This document shows positions 1-12,636 of a stretch of DNA of 64,000 nt, piece after piece. Source of the stretch: Nymphaea colorata (Eukaryota; Streptophyta; Magnoliopsida; Nymphaeales; Nymphaeaceae); NCBI RefSeq assembly GCF_008831285.2, contig NC_045150.1, positions 7,080,001-7,144,000 on the forward strand, in the 5' to 3' direction. Within the stretch, counting starts at the first letter, position 1. The number at the start of each line of letters is the position of its first letter. Both the position numbers and the translations under genes were made by a program. The notes under the pieces were generated by a model. That model did not search any database, had not been told where the DNA came from, and saw only the letters and a program-made list of their open reading frames with translations.

Positions 1-1049
1 TTTGCATTTACAAAAAGTTTTTTTTAGTATGACCATACTAGTGCATGAAAATTCATGCACCAATATGACACATATAACAAGGTTCGAGCTGCCCAATGTT
101 GGGCTAAATATTTAAAACTTGCTTTTAAAAGTCTTTAGTTATAAGGGTATTAACAACAATTTATGATATAATAAAAGGTTATGGTGCTTTTACCAATGGG
201 TTTATTTGTTCCCTTGTTAATATGTATAGATGTTCATCTACAAGGATGAACATCTAAGCTGTTGTCACAAATATCGTTTGACAGTGAGATTTCTCTCACG
301 TACAACCTGATAAAGTTGTTTTTTGGGAAAATATCAACAATTTTTTGGAAAAAAAATAAAAAATCATAAAAATAAAATGCAAAAGGTGAAAACATAATAA
401 TAAAAAATGCAAAAAAAGACAAAAAAAAAAAGAGAAAAGACGCCTCTTTTCATTTTTTTGGGTTTTCTTTTTTTATTTTGGCATCTTTATCGAAAAGACG
501 GTCCTTTGCAGTTTTCTCGACTGACCTAAAAATGTTTTATGCGACAATGCATCCGAGCTTCCTGTATTTGCCGTTGATCGAGGCAACAGGGCCTGGGAAA
601 TGAACAAACGGACTGAGTAATGCATGTCCAGGCTCATGAAGCACTCATAATTTCCTACAGTGCAGTTTCTCTTACAAAGATGTTCTATTAATGTAACGAC
701 CTGACTTTCATTCCAGTTCAAGCACAATCGTTCGATTATATAAGCACAATTTAAACTTGAAAAATCAAAGATCAACTTCAGCTTGGATAAGCACAAAAAG
801 GGTTCAGTCTTGTTAAAGCTTCATATTTTTAAATTGTTGGAGTGAACATTGAATTTTTTGGGTTTTTGTGGTGTGAGAACTTCTCGTATCATGACATGCA
901 TAACGTCTCCTTCATTAGCAATCAATCTAAAGAGAAAATTTCACTATTGAAAAAATTATTTGTCAAGGTGATCCCCTTTCTCGTTTTCTTTTCATTGCGG
1001 CAGTAGAGGTACTGTCAAGAGACTTCCTTGGGAGGTCCAAGCTAACAAT
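1..1049. other. Intergenic AT-rich DNA, no gene seen
   Basis: I see no supported gene here. The stretch is AT-rich with homopolymer runs. The open frames are short and resemble no known protein. Confidence 0.6.
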
Positions 1050-1447
1050 TTGTCCCTTCCCAATATTATGGGAGCTGATTAAGGGCCACTAGGTATAAAA
1101 TTTTTAATTTTTAAGGAACACTTATATGTAAATAATAAAATTTATCCAGAAATATTAATATAAAAATAAAAAAACTTTTTGGGCTTCATGTGAGCAATTG
1201 CCCACACATAACCCACACCTGCCTCAGCTGAGTTGATTTACTATATGCTGGTTTTGACAATATTTTAACTTCCAGTGCTGTAGAAAATTTCTGCTGCGCG
1301 TGAAACAGACAGAGACAAAGATAGAAAATTCTAACTAAAGGGCACCAATATGTAAATGAGTAAAATTTTCATGAAATATCAACACGAAAATAGGAATTTT
1401 TTTTGTAGGTCTGTATGGGCAATTGCCCACACCTGCCTCTGCCCCTA
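1050..1447 (+). mobile_element. Two partial GGAGCCA-type MITE copies
   Basis: Two successive stretches (about 1090-1235 and 1338-1447) each run from a ...TATATGTAAAT... or ...ATATGTAAAT... segment to GCAATTGCCCACAC and then a CCTGCCTC(T/A)GC end. The same order occurs in the better preserved copies near 10015-10180 (same strand) and 11507-11690 (opposite strand). They look like decayed non-autonomous DNA transposons whose left ends are lost. Confidence 0.55.
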
Positions 1448-1538
1448 ATGTAAAAACTGTTCTAAATGAGTTTCAAGTGGAAGCGGGGTTAAATTTTTGA
1501 CGATCAGAGGTTGATGTTTTAAGCCTTTTGGCGTCCAT

Positions 1539-2360
1539 GTGATATTGAATTCAAACATTTCGGGCTATAATAGAGGTAATCTCCCCATATCATGTCTTGG
1601 ATTACCATTGTTCGCAGGGAAGACGAAGATGGAAACTGGAAAGGAGAAGATATCAAAAAGATTATCACTTTGGGAAAGCCAACATACCTTATCTTGCTCT
1701 AACATTGTTTTCAGTGAAAAAGAAGATAGAGGATTGTACTGTGTTAAAGGAGAAGATATTAAACGGACTATCTTTGGGTGAAAAAGCAGACTCCTTTCAT
1801 ACTTTGGTATAATTTGTCTTATAAAGCCATGTTCTAAAATCCACTAGTTGATTATCGGAGCACGTGTTGTCCTGGGACTGGCTTTTGTTTTACCTGGCTT
1901 TGATGTGATGCATCCGGTTTATCATTTTGTTCTTTACATATCAACTCCTTGCAATAAATGGAGGGGAGCCTATCTCCCAGCAGCCTCTTTCATTGGCATC
2001 TCCTCCTTCGTTCACAAGGAATGTCACATGTTCAAATGGAATGATGATGAAAACCATAAAAAGCTTCACTTAATTATTTGGAATAATCTTTGTTACCCTA
2101 TTGATGAAGGTGGGATTGGACTTAAGGATCTAAAGAAATGACATTGCGCAAGCATAATTTATATAGCATTTGAAACCTTTTCAGATGGCGCTATGTTTGT
2201 TAGAGATAAATATTTACAATCCCAGTCTTTGGACGCGCAAATCAAAGCCTACCATGTCTTGGTGCTCCAGAAGTATTTTATGAGGCTGGGAAGAAATAAG
2301 CTACATGATTAGTAAATGGAAGTTTGTTAATGGTGAAAAGATTTTACCACCATTAGCGGC
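1539..2360 (+). pseudogene. Decayed LINE (non-LTR) reverse-transcriptase fragment
   Basis: Several broken reading frames match the C-terminal half of plant L1-type reverse transcriptases, in the right order. At about 1590-1680 a CLGLPLFAGKTK...RLSLWES stretch corresponds to the conserved YLGvPLf-gk...rL-W block. At about 2030-2140 a FKWNDDENHKKLH..IW..LC.P..EGGIGLKDLKK stretch corresponds to the conserved FLWg....kihw..W..vc.pk.eGGLGirdl block. Near 2305-2345 SKWKFVNGEKI resembles the W+-G-G..I zinc-binding lead-in. Frames change several times and there are stops, so this is a fossil. No 5' part (endonuclease) is visible. Family assignment is by remembered consensus. Confidence 0.7.
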
Positions 2361-5300
2361 GGAGACTCAAGTCCAGCCAAGCGAAGTTGTCCCTACCGGA
2401 CTCGGCTTTCTGCACGCATCCCCATTGAGTCATGATAACAAACCAAGTTGCTTCTGAGCTAATTAATTTTTTTTTTTGGCTCCACCCTCCATCACAATTG
2501 AGTAATGTCCACGTTCTTGTATCTTCGTGCCTCTTTATGACTTTTTTTTTTTTTTACGTATTTTTATCATTTCCCCGCTCCTTCTCTAGAGATTTATTTG
2601 TATTTTAATTGTAAAGAATATTTTGTTCTAGGTATAATGCCCATATTGTTGCAGTCGTTTATTTTAATTTTTTAACGGACATTTTATTGCATTTGCAAAT
2701 ACTTACTATGTACCGATGCCCCCTAACTTAAAGTTTGGCTTTAGCCTAAGATGCATTTCAGGCTAAATCCATTCTCAAACATATTAAACAACAAAAATTC
2801 ATCTAGGAAGTGAGCTTATCTAGCAGCTGACCCCGTGCCAACCCTGCTTTTCATAACCAAAACCTAGAGGGTCTGTTTTGATAGATCCCCCCTTTTATAG
2901 GAGACCCACTATATAAACAAACATTGAATTTTGCCGGTGTGAGAAAAAGAAGATCAGAGATCCTCATTTATAGTCAAGACCTCAATATTTGAAGCCGGAT
3001 GAGAGATGAGTCTGATCTTAAATTCATGGATTTGAGATTTTCAATGATCTCAAATCACCTTGAAGCTCAGATACAAAGTTGTCGAATGCCCTCCCTTAAG
3101 TGAAAAAAGGTGGGAGGCCACCAGCCTTGCCCCAAGGTTGGTGCCCTAACTTTGAGTCCATATTGCCAAGTCGAATGGACTAATTAATTTGGCTAATGTT
3201 GTTAGGGTAGCCGGCCGGCCAAAACCATATACAGTGATCGAACTTGGCGTTCAACGGACGAGCTATGTTGGCCAGCAACCGCGCACCAGTTTGGTGACCC
3301 AATGCCCGCAGGTAAAACGTTTACTCATGAATGGACCGACCACCATAAACACGTACCCGTTGATCATATGCCTTCCACCCCAATAGCACGACGTGAACCC
3401 ACCTGTTCTCCGGCTCGAACCATCTGATCCTCTTATTCTAGTAGCTACCAAGTGAAACATGGCAAATATTTCAAGAAAACTGGTAGAAGTTCATGAAAGT
3501 TGAAGCATTGGGACAATCTTGAGAGGTAATTGTGTATACGCTGAGCCACTTTTTGGGTGAGCAAGAAAAACATTTCATTCTATCGCTCAAAAAAAAAAAA
3601 GCTGAAGCTCATCTCCTCCAAACCTTTTGTTTTTTAGGGTAAAAGGTCTGCTTTCGGTGTTTTAAGATGTCGTTTTCTACTTTGCTTCAACTTGCAATTC
3701 AGTGACCCCCTATTTAGTATACAATGAAGTTTACATTCTAAGGGTTCATAATATGAACACGCTACCTACCAACTCAGGTCCAGAACGTTGTGCTAGTCTC
3801 TTTAAAAGCAATATGGCTTAGACCACTTATTCAAGGTGATATTAAATTTGACAACAAAGCCCTGAATCGTAGGTAGGGAAAAAAATGAAGAGGCGTGAGG
3901 AAAGGGCAGCTTAAGCTCTCACTCTTGTGTTGGCGGTAGAATTGATTGGAACATGAATAAGTTGCAAAATATAACTATGCTTTTGCTTAGGTATAACTAT
4001 TTTTTTTTATGTTATCATTACTTATTTTATCTTGCTCACTTACTTTCGACCAAGGCCATAAATGGGTATGAAATTCGGCAAGATACTGTCATTAAACCAG
4101 AGGAAAAAGAAGAATTCTAATGTCTTTGCCTTTTTTACTGGTTCGTCCGTTATGGCGATAATGCAGCCGTTGGATTTGCCAAGGGATTTAATTTCTCAAC
4201 GCTTTCAACGTTACCATTGTTTATTCAAACCGTCCATCAATATTTCACACGAAGAATAAATGGAATAACTGAATACATCTCACCTTCTCCATCCGCATGG
4301 GTACCAAAAAGTTTACCGTTGTCACTATCGACTCGTATCGGTTTTTGTGGTCCGATTTAGCTTACATTCGTTGGGTCAAATCGGCCTTACTTCTTACATT
4401 GCTTTCTTAAAAATAATTGCAGTCAATTCAACGTCATTGAAGAATCAATAGATGAATACATACATGAAAACTTTCATTGACACCAAAGCACGAAATTCAT
4501 AAAGGGGCGTCTCCGTGACTGACTCTTTTTGAGCTTCTACTCAATTCTTTTCATCCTTTAAAAAACTTGTTTTCGGTGTTTGGTGTAGTTTCTGCTATGC
4601 TTCAATTTACTTAATGATGATTCCTTTTTGTGGCAAAGGACGTCCCCATGACACCTTAGAAAAAACCAGTTTCATATAAAAATTTGTAAAGAAAAAGGGT
4701 TTTTAATGAGTTTTTAAAAAACAGTTTTGTATCCATATATATATATTTTTTGTAAATATTCTTTAGGAGATTCTTTCAAGAACAAGGTTTTCTTTGCATC
4801 ACCATTTTTTTGGGGTTAATAATCTCCAAGGAATCCAATTCTCTCTAAGCACGGTTTTTGGCGGCAACCTGGTTTTGGCCTATCATCTAAGCGCCTCCAC
4901 AAGTTTTTTCTCAAAAGCTTCATTCATGATATGAGATTTAGTTGCTGTATCTAAAGGTGAAACTTAGTTGACGTTTTCATATATAAAGATTACCCATTTG
5001 ACCAGCCAACACAAGCAGGGCAGAGCCAACAACAAGTAAAATTTTTAAAATTTAGATGTTTTTTTTAACAAAATTAAATTAAGGTGAGGCAGGGTCCATG
5101 CAGGCCCTACCTTGATTCCGTCCCTGCAAGTCAACACTCATCAATGAACAAATTTTTGACCAACATACCCATAGCAGTTTGTTTCAACAAAAAAACACAA
5201 GTAGTCCGAAACTTAGTGACTTTTACTTTCATCTTCACCACAATTTTAATCATCAACAAGCATTGACCAATCCACATTTAGGTCAGCTTTACTATCTCCC

Positions 5301-5840
5301 TCTATATGTAGCATAGTTGGGTGAACAGGGTGGCACATTGTGGATGTATTCTCGTTTGCATTCTCAAAGGCACTAAGTTTCTCATGGTATGAGGAAACAT
5401 TTGCTTTGGGCTGAGGGGTTGAATGCTAAAAGGTCATTTAGCAGCAAGAAAATTGTGTCAGTATTTCATGTATTTACTCCCATGATTGTTGTAAATCATA
5501 AAACAACTATTCTGTATTTCATGAATTTATTTTAAGGTTTTGAGCAGTTCATGAAACACCCACATTATGTTTCCATTGCCAAACGACTGTCTTGTCCTCT
5601 CTCTCTCTCCATTCCGGTCAATTAACCTTATGTTGTGATGGTGAAAACCTTATTGAACATCCACATCAACCAAATGAGGCATGATTTTGTCCTTTAATTC
5701 CAGTTGAGGTTACCAATTCCCAAAGGCATGGTTGTGATCTAATTTCCTTGAAAACAAAACCAAGCATGCTGCGGAAAAAAGAAGAAGCCATGCCAGCGTG
5801 CATGTTTGAGGTGCCAAAGCACAGAGAATCCAACGGCTGT
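2361..5840. repeat. Intergenic region with dispersed repeat fragments
   Basis: No gene supported. Segments at about 3560-3730 and 4540-4700 share a motif set (GGTAAAAGGTCTGCTTTCGG, TGCTTCAACTTG, TGACACCTTAGAAAA) with each other. They also share it with 31880-32010, 61790-61900 and partly 7200-7440. This suggests an old dispersed repeat family. A short GGCAGAGCCA...CCGTCCCTGC stretch at about 5017-5127 looks like another decayed GGAGCCA-type MITE. Confidence 0.45.
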
Positions 5841-5847
5841 TTAGTTT

Positions 5848-6008
5848 CTCTCTCTCTCTCTCTCTCTCTTCCGCCGACCCTTCATCAACAACCATTACTG
5901 TACTGTACTGTATTGTAAGAAAAGCCTTCCTATCCCCTTTTCTCCGCTATACATCGCCACCAACACTCCTCTCTGCATTTCTCTCTCTATCTCTGTCTCT
6001 CTCTCTCG
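5848..6008 (+). promoter_or_regulatory. CT-rich leader of the small membrane-protein gene
   Basis: Runs of TCTCTC at 5848-5868 and 5980-6006 lie just before the ATG at 6020. The repeated TACTGTACTGTACTGTATTG stretch lies at about 5896-5915. Pyrimidine tracts of this kind are frequent around plant transcription starts. I see no clean TATA box, so the start site is not fixed. Confidence 0.4.
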
Positions 6009-6019
6009 CGTTCTTGTGC

Positions 6020-6589
6020 ATGGAATCCCTGATTGGTGTCGCCATAGGCTTGAGTGTTGCTTTTGCGGTATTGGCGTCCGTCCTCCTCCTGGAAATCCTC
6101 TCTTTCTATTCCAAGAAGCCGGCAGCCATCTTCGGGAGATTCCCATTCAAGAGCAAGAAGGGGCAAGAGGACGGGAATGGCGGCGAGGAATTCGCCACAG
6201 AGGCTGCTCTCGTCGGATCTTTCGGGGGATACTCTGCATCACCAAGTCCTTCCTTCAAGTTTCTGCCGTCGACCACCTTCCTTTTCAGCATCAAGGAGGA
6301 GACCAAGCAGGAGATGATGGAGTCATTGGTCGAAGACAGAAGCGGCGTTGCTGTTGATGATAACGAGACGATCGGCCCATCCCCAGTTCACCAACTTGCA
6401 GCTTCTGCCACTGCTCCTTCAGTTTCTGCTTCTGCTTCTGCTTCTGCTTCTGCCTGTCACACTCCCTTCATCACTCCTGTATCATCCCCAACACTTCTGA
6501 CTCCCCCAATGACGCCTCTGTGGAGGGAATCCCCGCTTAGGTACAGCACCGCCCCCTCGTCCCCAGAGTTGTTCATGGACAGGGTATAA
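6020..6589 (+). CDS. Small single-pass membrane protein, unknown function
   Basis: An intronless frame of 189 codons. I chose the ATG at 6020 over an upstream in-frame TTG at 6014. Residues 4-26 are a strong hydrophobic segment (LIGVAIGLSVAFAVLASVLL), a signal anchor or single transmembrane helix at the N terminus. A basic K/R patch follows (KKP...RFPFKSKKG). The rest is polar: a glycine-rich stretch, an acidic stretch and a Ser/Ala run encoded by TCTGC-type repeats at about 6418-6452. The C-terminal part is Pro/Thr/Ser-rich with repeated TP motifs (TPFITP, TPPMTP, SPELF), which could be phosphorylated. The leader is pyrimidine-rich with CT repeats (5848-6006), as in many plant promoters. GC content and codon use are clearly higher than in the flanks, supporting a real gene. 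I do not recognise a named family; the layout is common to plant membrane proteins of unknown function. Confidence 0.75.
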   Translation: MESLIGVAIGLSVAFAVLASVLLLEILSFYSKKPAAIFGRFPFKSKKGQEDGNGGEEFATEAALVGSFGGYSASPSPSFKFLPSTTFLFSIKEETKQEMMESLVEDRSGVAVDDNETIGPSPVHQLAASATAPSVSASASASASACHTPFITPVSSPTLLTPPMTPLWRESPLRYSTAPSSPELFMDRV

Positions 6590-7059
6590 ACGAGGGGACT
6601 CTGTTTGGTTGGGGCATGGAAGATGACCAATTTCACGAGCTGCCATGATCGAAAAGTTGGAGTTCGTGAACTTGTTCATATCCATGTAATGCAACAAAAC
6701 TTGGGTTGACCTCACAGAAAATTTTCTTGTGTTTTTTTTTTTTTTTTCTTTTGGTGTTTGTCCTTCTGCTACATATTTTTGTGTCCTTTTGCTGTTCTTG
6801 TTGTTGAAATCAAGAGAGGGCAGCTTCAGAACTGTTGGTGATGGAGAGAGTGATTGATTCAAGGTATGGGATATGTATAGGTGGGGGATAAAGTGGGGCT
6901 GAGGTGATGGGGAAGGATGTTGGTTTCAGATCTGCAGTTTTATCTTGCAGAAGACATTGTTTGTCTGGGTCAAGATCGAGCATCAACCAAGAGCAGCAAA
7001 ATTGTCTCTTTGTAGACCACTGGAGATAATGCATTTCTCAAATGTAAAATGTATCATGA

Positions 7060-7095
<36 letters not shown>

Positions 7096-10014
7096 GCCTA
7101 GACAGTTAAACTCCAAAAAATTTTCAACATTTTCTTTTGACTTAATTGGAACACAGATGTGTTTGGTGTGAACTGGTGCTATAAAGTATTATGAAAATAG
7201 GAACGTTTGGATGACACCTTGGAAAATTTGGTTTTACAAACTTGGTTTTATAAAAAATAAGTTCTTCATGAATTTTTAAAAATTAATTTTATATTTGAAT
7301 AACAGGCACCCAAAACCCATTTTTTTGTGAATAAAGGTGGGCAGAAGATGAAGGTTATTCAATTCCTTTTGAAAACATGGTTTTGTAAAGACCGGGTTTT
7401 GACCAAACCCATCCTAAGCCTAATTTTGGGCTGTCAGTGAAATGCTTTCATGATCTTTTGCAATAACACTTATAGGGCCTGAATGACAAATAGAATATAG
7501 AGCAGCTTGTTATTGTTTTACGAATCTACTCCAATATCTAAGTCATATTCATGAAATAATGACATATTGTTTTACTTAAACCGACATCTAATATCATAAG
7601 AAGGATAAATTTTTGGCTTTCTTGGACATTGATGTAAAGATAAGCGAGACAAGTCAAACACCTCTATGGTTGTCACAAGATAACATATGTACTGGATCAT
7701 GGAAAAACCACACAAAAAAGGACATAGGCCATTTGTTTCTGCAAATATCCCGCACTTTTATAAACTAGATCTGCCTCTTTAAGTTGGATCTAATTAATAA
7801 CAGCACAATTTAAAACATTGGGTTCAGAATTAAAACGGATGGTTACAACAAAAAGTTGGTCATGAACTTTGTTTTAGATCCATAAAAATGCTGTAATTTT
7901 CCGGAAGAAAATTAGCAAGTCCTTGTTTGGTGCGAGCCGTGAGAAGCATCCATTACATCGAATAAAAACACTGTCTGTACGGGGTCCGAAAATGTGACCG
8001 ACAGAAATGAATATATGTAATAGAAAATTCACGTGTATGAGAAAAATGAAGGGGTGGAAAAGGAAAGGTCGACGCAATGCCGTGGCCATTTGCTTGGGGA
8101 CATCTCGCTATCTTATTATCTACACAATAATGAGAAAACCGACTTGGGTCGCTACCTCTTAAATGTTTTGGGAATTGTGCCAGATGTTTTACTCGTGATG
8201 GAGAACACGGGCCTCGAGAGGTCCGGATTGTACAGGCTCAGTACATTCCCCATACATATGTGACAAGAAGATCCCGAAGGACATGAGTGTCTATTATATA
8301 TATAACCAATGTTGTCGGCTAGATATTTTTCTTTTGATCCGTATTTAAAAATCTCAGAAATCGCCGCTAAAAGCTTTGAACAACCGTCACCCAACAATAA
8401 CTATTGCTAATGCACTTCTTGCAACAATTTTTAGCATTGGATTTAAAAAAAAAAACTCATTGACAACACTTGGCAGTCGACATATTTTAATTCCTCTATA
8501 TGTATATGCTATTATGTGCTAGATAGTTTTAGTTTCCGGATAACTAATAACTAAAAATTCGTCGTTACAAAGAGTAAATTGTTGCCAAGGATTATAAAGT
8601 ATGGTTAATACTAATTATTAGCTGTTTGTGAACGAAAATTTTTTAAATTTTAAGTCCTTTGTAACATCCGGCACACGGCAACACGGCAGCACTTGTATGT
8701 ATATGGGTGGTAGAGATTAAGTTGCAGATATTAAAGCCAAGTTATTTTTTTTAAGAGTTCAAAACGTCTCTGAATGGAGACAATTGTTTTCCTTAAGGAA
8801 ACTCATTTATCTCATTCTCTCTCTCTCTCCCTATCCCCTTCTTTGAAGGGACACTTCAAACTCGTAACAGTTTGACTTATATATTTGTAACTAATTAATC
8901 GCTATAATCTAATATCCTTTTAGGACCGCTTGAATAATTTTCATCAAAATTAATTAGTAGCTATATATATGTGTGTGTGTGCTCTGATTATAATCTCTAC
9001 ACATATGTGTGTGTATTGATCATAATCTCCACGAATATAATACCTATGCCATCTGCCTAGCTTTCTCAATTATTTGAAAAGATTTTTGATGAATCGAACA
9101 ATATGAATACAATAAAAATGTTCAAAATTGTAGGATTGAAGAAAGAAACAGAGAAAATACATATAGGCAGTTAAGCACACACGCTTTAGGTGATGACAAT
9201 TATTTCAGTGTCAATTGTTTTAACAAAACAACCAACTTGACATCTAAGTCCTTGGATGAAGTTGCATATAAATGAATTCATCCAATCAACACTCTTCTGA
9301 GACTATTCTCTCTCTCTCTCTCTTCTTGCCTTTTGTCCTTATTCTCTCTCTTACTTTACATTCTCTTTCTGGCACTTTTTTCCTCTCGATGGCTACTCTC
9401 CTCGTTAGGGTTGGAGGATCTTAAGGAGAGGAGGGAATCTCAAATAGCAGTCCTTGAATATGTGTGGCTTAACTCATTTATTAACTCATTTATGTAATTA
9501 AGATAATTAGCAAAAAATTCAAAATAAATGTACCTAAAAGAAAAGGAAAAATACCTTCAAAAAGAAAATTGTTTGAAGCATCTCAACCTCGCGTGTGGAC
9601 TAAATAAATATGAGTACTCCATTTATAAGATTTATGCCTTAATAAACTTCCTTAGTTCATAGACTATAATGGATAAGGTTACCTTTTCAAAAACATAACG
9701 CCTGATAACTAGTTAAAAATAAAAAAATTCTGTTGCTAAAATGTTGTTATAAAAGAATTTGCAACTATTTATGGTGTCGTGATTATTTATGGTACTTTTA
9801 GAGACGGTTTATGGTGTTTCAGTGACAAAACTCAGGCATTTTTAGCCATCCGATAACATCTAGCATCTAACATAATAGAGTTCTCTTGATATCTAATTTC
9901 TAATTAATTTTGTAAGATTAATTTTACACTTCATACCTTACATACGTCTACATATTTAAATAGCTGATGAACCATAAGCGTGTTTACTTGTTCTATGAAT
10001 ATCAAGGAACAGTC
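6590..10014. other. Intergenic DNA, no gene seen
   Basis: No supported gene. It contains a (TC)n tract at 7062-7093, CT-rich stretches at 8815-8830 and 9311-9325, and diffuse AT-rich repeat fragments. About 8460-8620 and 9715-9890 share CTAGCATCTAACAT/GATAAC-type motifs with 20940-21110. Open frames here are short and without recognisable similarity. Confidence 0.5.
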
Positions 10015-10180
10015 AGCAGCGGAGCCAGACATTTAGCTGAGGGGTCGACACCATATATTTGAAGGGCATTTTATATGTAAATATGCAAAAATTTAACGTT
10101 AGAAAATACGTAAATAAGACTTTTTTATTTGACTATGCGGGCAATTGCCCACACATGCCCACATGTGGCTCCATCATTGA
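10015..10180 (+). mobile_element. MITE with GGAGCCA terminal inverted repeats
   Basis: The left end CAGCAGCGGAGCCAGACA and right end TGTGGCTCCATCATTG are imperfect inverted repeats around a ~165-bp AT-rich body. The body contains GGGGTCGACACC, GGGCATTTTATATGTAAA and GCAATTGCCCACAC. The CAGxGGCGGAGCCA terminus is typical of a widespread plant hAT-like MITE class (recalled). Relatives lie at 1050-1447, 11507-11690 (inverted) and 41515-41600. Confidence 0.7.
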
Positions 10181-10765
10181 GAACAATATGTAAGTATTCC
10201 AGCTGCTAAATAGACCTTAATGATACATGTATGTGCAAATAGAAGAGTAAAATGAAAATTTAGATGCCGTCAACCACTGTATCAGATAATCATACCATGC
10301 ATATTAGCCTCTAACACCAATCAGATATGGTCCTGGTGGAGTTTTACAATAACAAAGCACAAAATGGCCACCTTATCTGCGTCGACATTAAGTTTCCTTA
10401 TAACTGTACCATGAGCAATTGCAGTTTGTCTTCCTACATTAGATAAAGGTGTAACTGAGCACCTTGAATCTTTTGCAACGTTTTCATAAGCAATGAATTT
10501 GTTCAAGTGTGAGTTTTAAGCTGTAACATCTTCATGTTCCAGTTGGGAGGCCAAGTTTCTTGAAGCTCTAGACATAGATTTGAGTAGATTCCTAGTTTTT
10601 AGCGTCTGAGAGAAAAATCTGCAAGTTTAATTTCAAAGAAAAGAGAAAGAATGTGAAGTTTCTTTAGTTTCTCATGTGGCTTTGAGCTAGTCAAGTTCAC
10701 TTTTGGTCAGATTTATGCTTTACTCTTTTTTTTTTTTTTACTGTTTTACTTTGATCATATGTGGG

Positions 10766-10797
<32 letters not shown>

Positions 10798-11506
10798 TGG
10801 AGAGATCTAAGAGAGAGAGAGTCCAAGATGCTTTTGCCATATTGTGTAATGCTTTTCATCTCCCACGAGAGGCTTAAAAGGAAACAGCTTTTCTCATCAT
10901 CTCAAAGGAGCCATTCTTTTTCAATCTCTTTTTACCACATCCGAATACAGCCACAGACCAATAATCGATATTCTGCGGCTGCTTTATGGAGAGGCTTTCG
11001 TTCAAAAGGACAAACACCCTCATAATGGCTAAGCTGGTACTCCAAAAGACCTGTGTGAATTAATAATGGCGTCTTTTAGCATTTGACTGCAGAGCCTGTG
11101 TTTTTTACATGGAAGCATCAGACATTGAGGCCCACATGTTTTCAGCCTTAGACTTCCATCCAGCTGTTGAGTGTTTTTGCACTCAGTTAACTTCAAACAG
11201 CATTGCTTTTCATGTCAAACTCCAGAAAGCCTTTGTCTCTGTTGGAACTGGCAGTAGTCTTGGCCCCATTCAACCATGGTGGAGTTATTTGTTCTGTGGA
11301 AAGAGATGAATGTGCATTTTTTGGAGCTTCATGTCAACGTGGTTTGTGGGTCGACTTTACCAGGGGCAGGCTTTAAAAGTGAAAGAATCTGCTGTTAAAA
11401 GGATATTTGTGCCTGGCAGCAATTGTGCAGCCTGGAACCAATATTGCAAAAGAAAATTCTTTCTCTAATTTGCCTGTAATCAGCAGTCGATTGTCATACT
11501 TGAGAT
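10181..11506. other. Intergenic DNA with an (AG)n tract
   Basis: No gene supported. There is an (AG)n microsatellite at 10765-10793 and a poly-T run at 10726-10739. The open frames at 10759-11025 and 11109-11309 overlap low-complexity DNA or lack similarity. Confidence 0.5.
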
Positions 11507-11690
11507 CAGGGGCTGAGGCTGGTGTGGGCAATTGTCCACACAGACCCACAAAAGCTTTTTATTATTTTCATATTGATATTTCAGATTTTTTTTTAATCAT
11601 GTACATATTGGTACCTCTTAAAAATTTTAAATTTTATAACTAATGCCTGCCTGTTAACTAGAATTTTTTCTGGCTCTGCCCCTGCTTAAG
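11507..11690 (-). mobile_element. GGAGCCA-type MITE, inverted copy
   Basis: Read on the minus strand it begins AGCAGGGGCAGAGCCAG and ends CACCAGCCTCAGCCCCTGAT. The same internal order of motifs as in the 10015-10180 copy (...ATATG..., GACAATTGCCCACAC) is visible. Terminal inverted repeats are imperfect. A further decayed relative may occupy about 11840-12060 (ends near TGGCTACGCCCC). Confidence 0.6.
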
Positions 11691-12636
11691 AAAAGTGGGC
11701 TTTATCGGATCATATTAGTAAATAGGTCCGTCTTCTACATTCACGAAGTTGAAAAAGAGAAAAGATTAAATAAAGGATTCAATATAATAAAAGGTATCTA
11801 CATTCCTGCTGGCACTTCCCTTTCCAACAAGGAGCTGATATGCAGGAGGAGTGGAGCTAAGGGAGCCTAGCAGGGGCATTCTTTCTTCAGTTTTGAAAAA
11901 AAAAAAAAATACCCTGCAAAATTTTCAAAATTCTTACTTCGCACCAAGGGCAGAGGGGGTGTATGCCCCACGGAGGACACTCTAAAACCTTGTTTAAAAA
12001 TTGTTATCAATATATTTAGTGCCCGGTAGACAAAAATTCCTGGCTACGCCCCACTTGGCACTTGTAAAAATTTTAGAAATTACATAGTAGCCCTAAGACT
12101 GGGCGCCGGGCCGGACCCAATTGCAGTTTGGAACCGGTTCAACTTCAAATCGGGCTAGGCTTGGGCCTGGGCCCAGGCCGAGTAGGACTGCAGAAGGAAC
12201 TGATTTACCCACAGCTCGGTAATACTGGACTCCACTTAAGCTCAACTCGAGTTTGACTCATTTATTAAACGAGTTAGGATTGAGCAGAAGGGGAGACACC
12301 CATTTGAACAGACGAGTTCTTTTCTAGTTATTTCATACTCTTAAAAGAGAATGTGTTCTTGGCGCAGTGGCCTCGTGTTTTTCCTTTTCTTCGTTTACCC
12401 AACATACCTTGGCCTTGTGTTCTGAAGTACTGTGTCTTATTTCTAGCTGAAGTGAAAATCTTTTTGTTCTCGGCACCACTAAGCTCGACCCACGAGCTTA
12501 GTCGTGCTGATGAGCACTCTTGTGGTCGCCCCAGTTGAGCTCATCTGGTGGACTCAAATCAAGCTTGATCTGGGTCATCTAAGGCTCAAGTTAAGTTCGA
12601 TCTTCTCCATCTCAGGTCAAACTTAGCTTGTAGATA

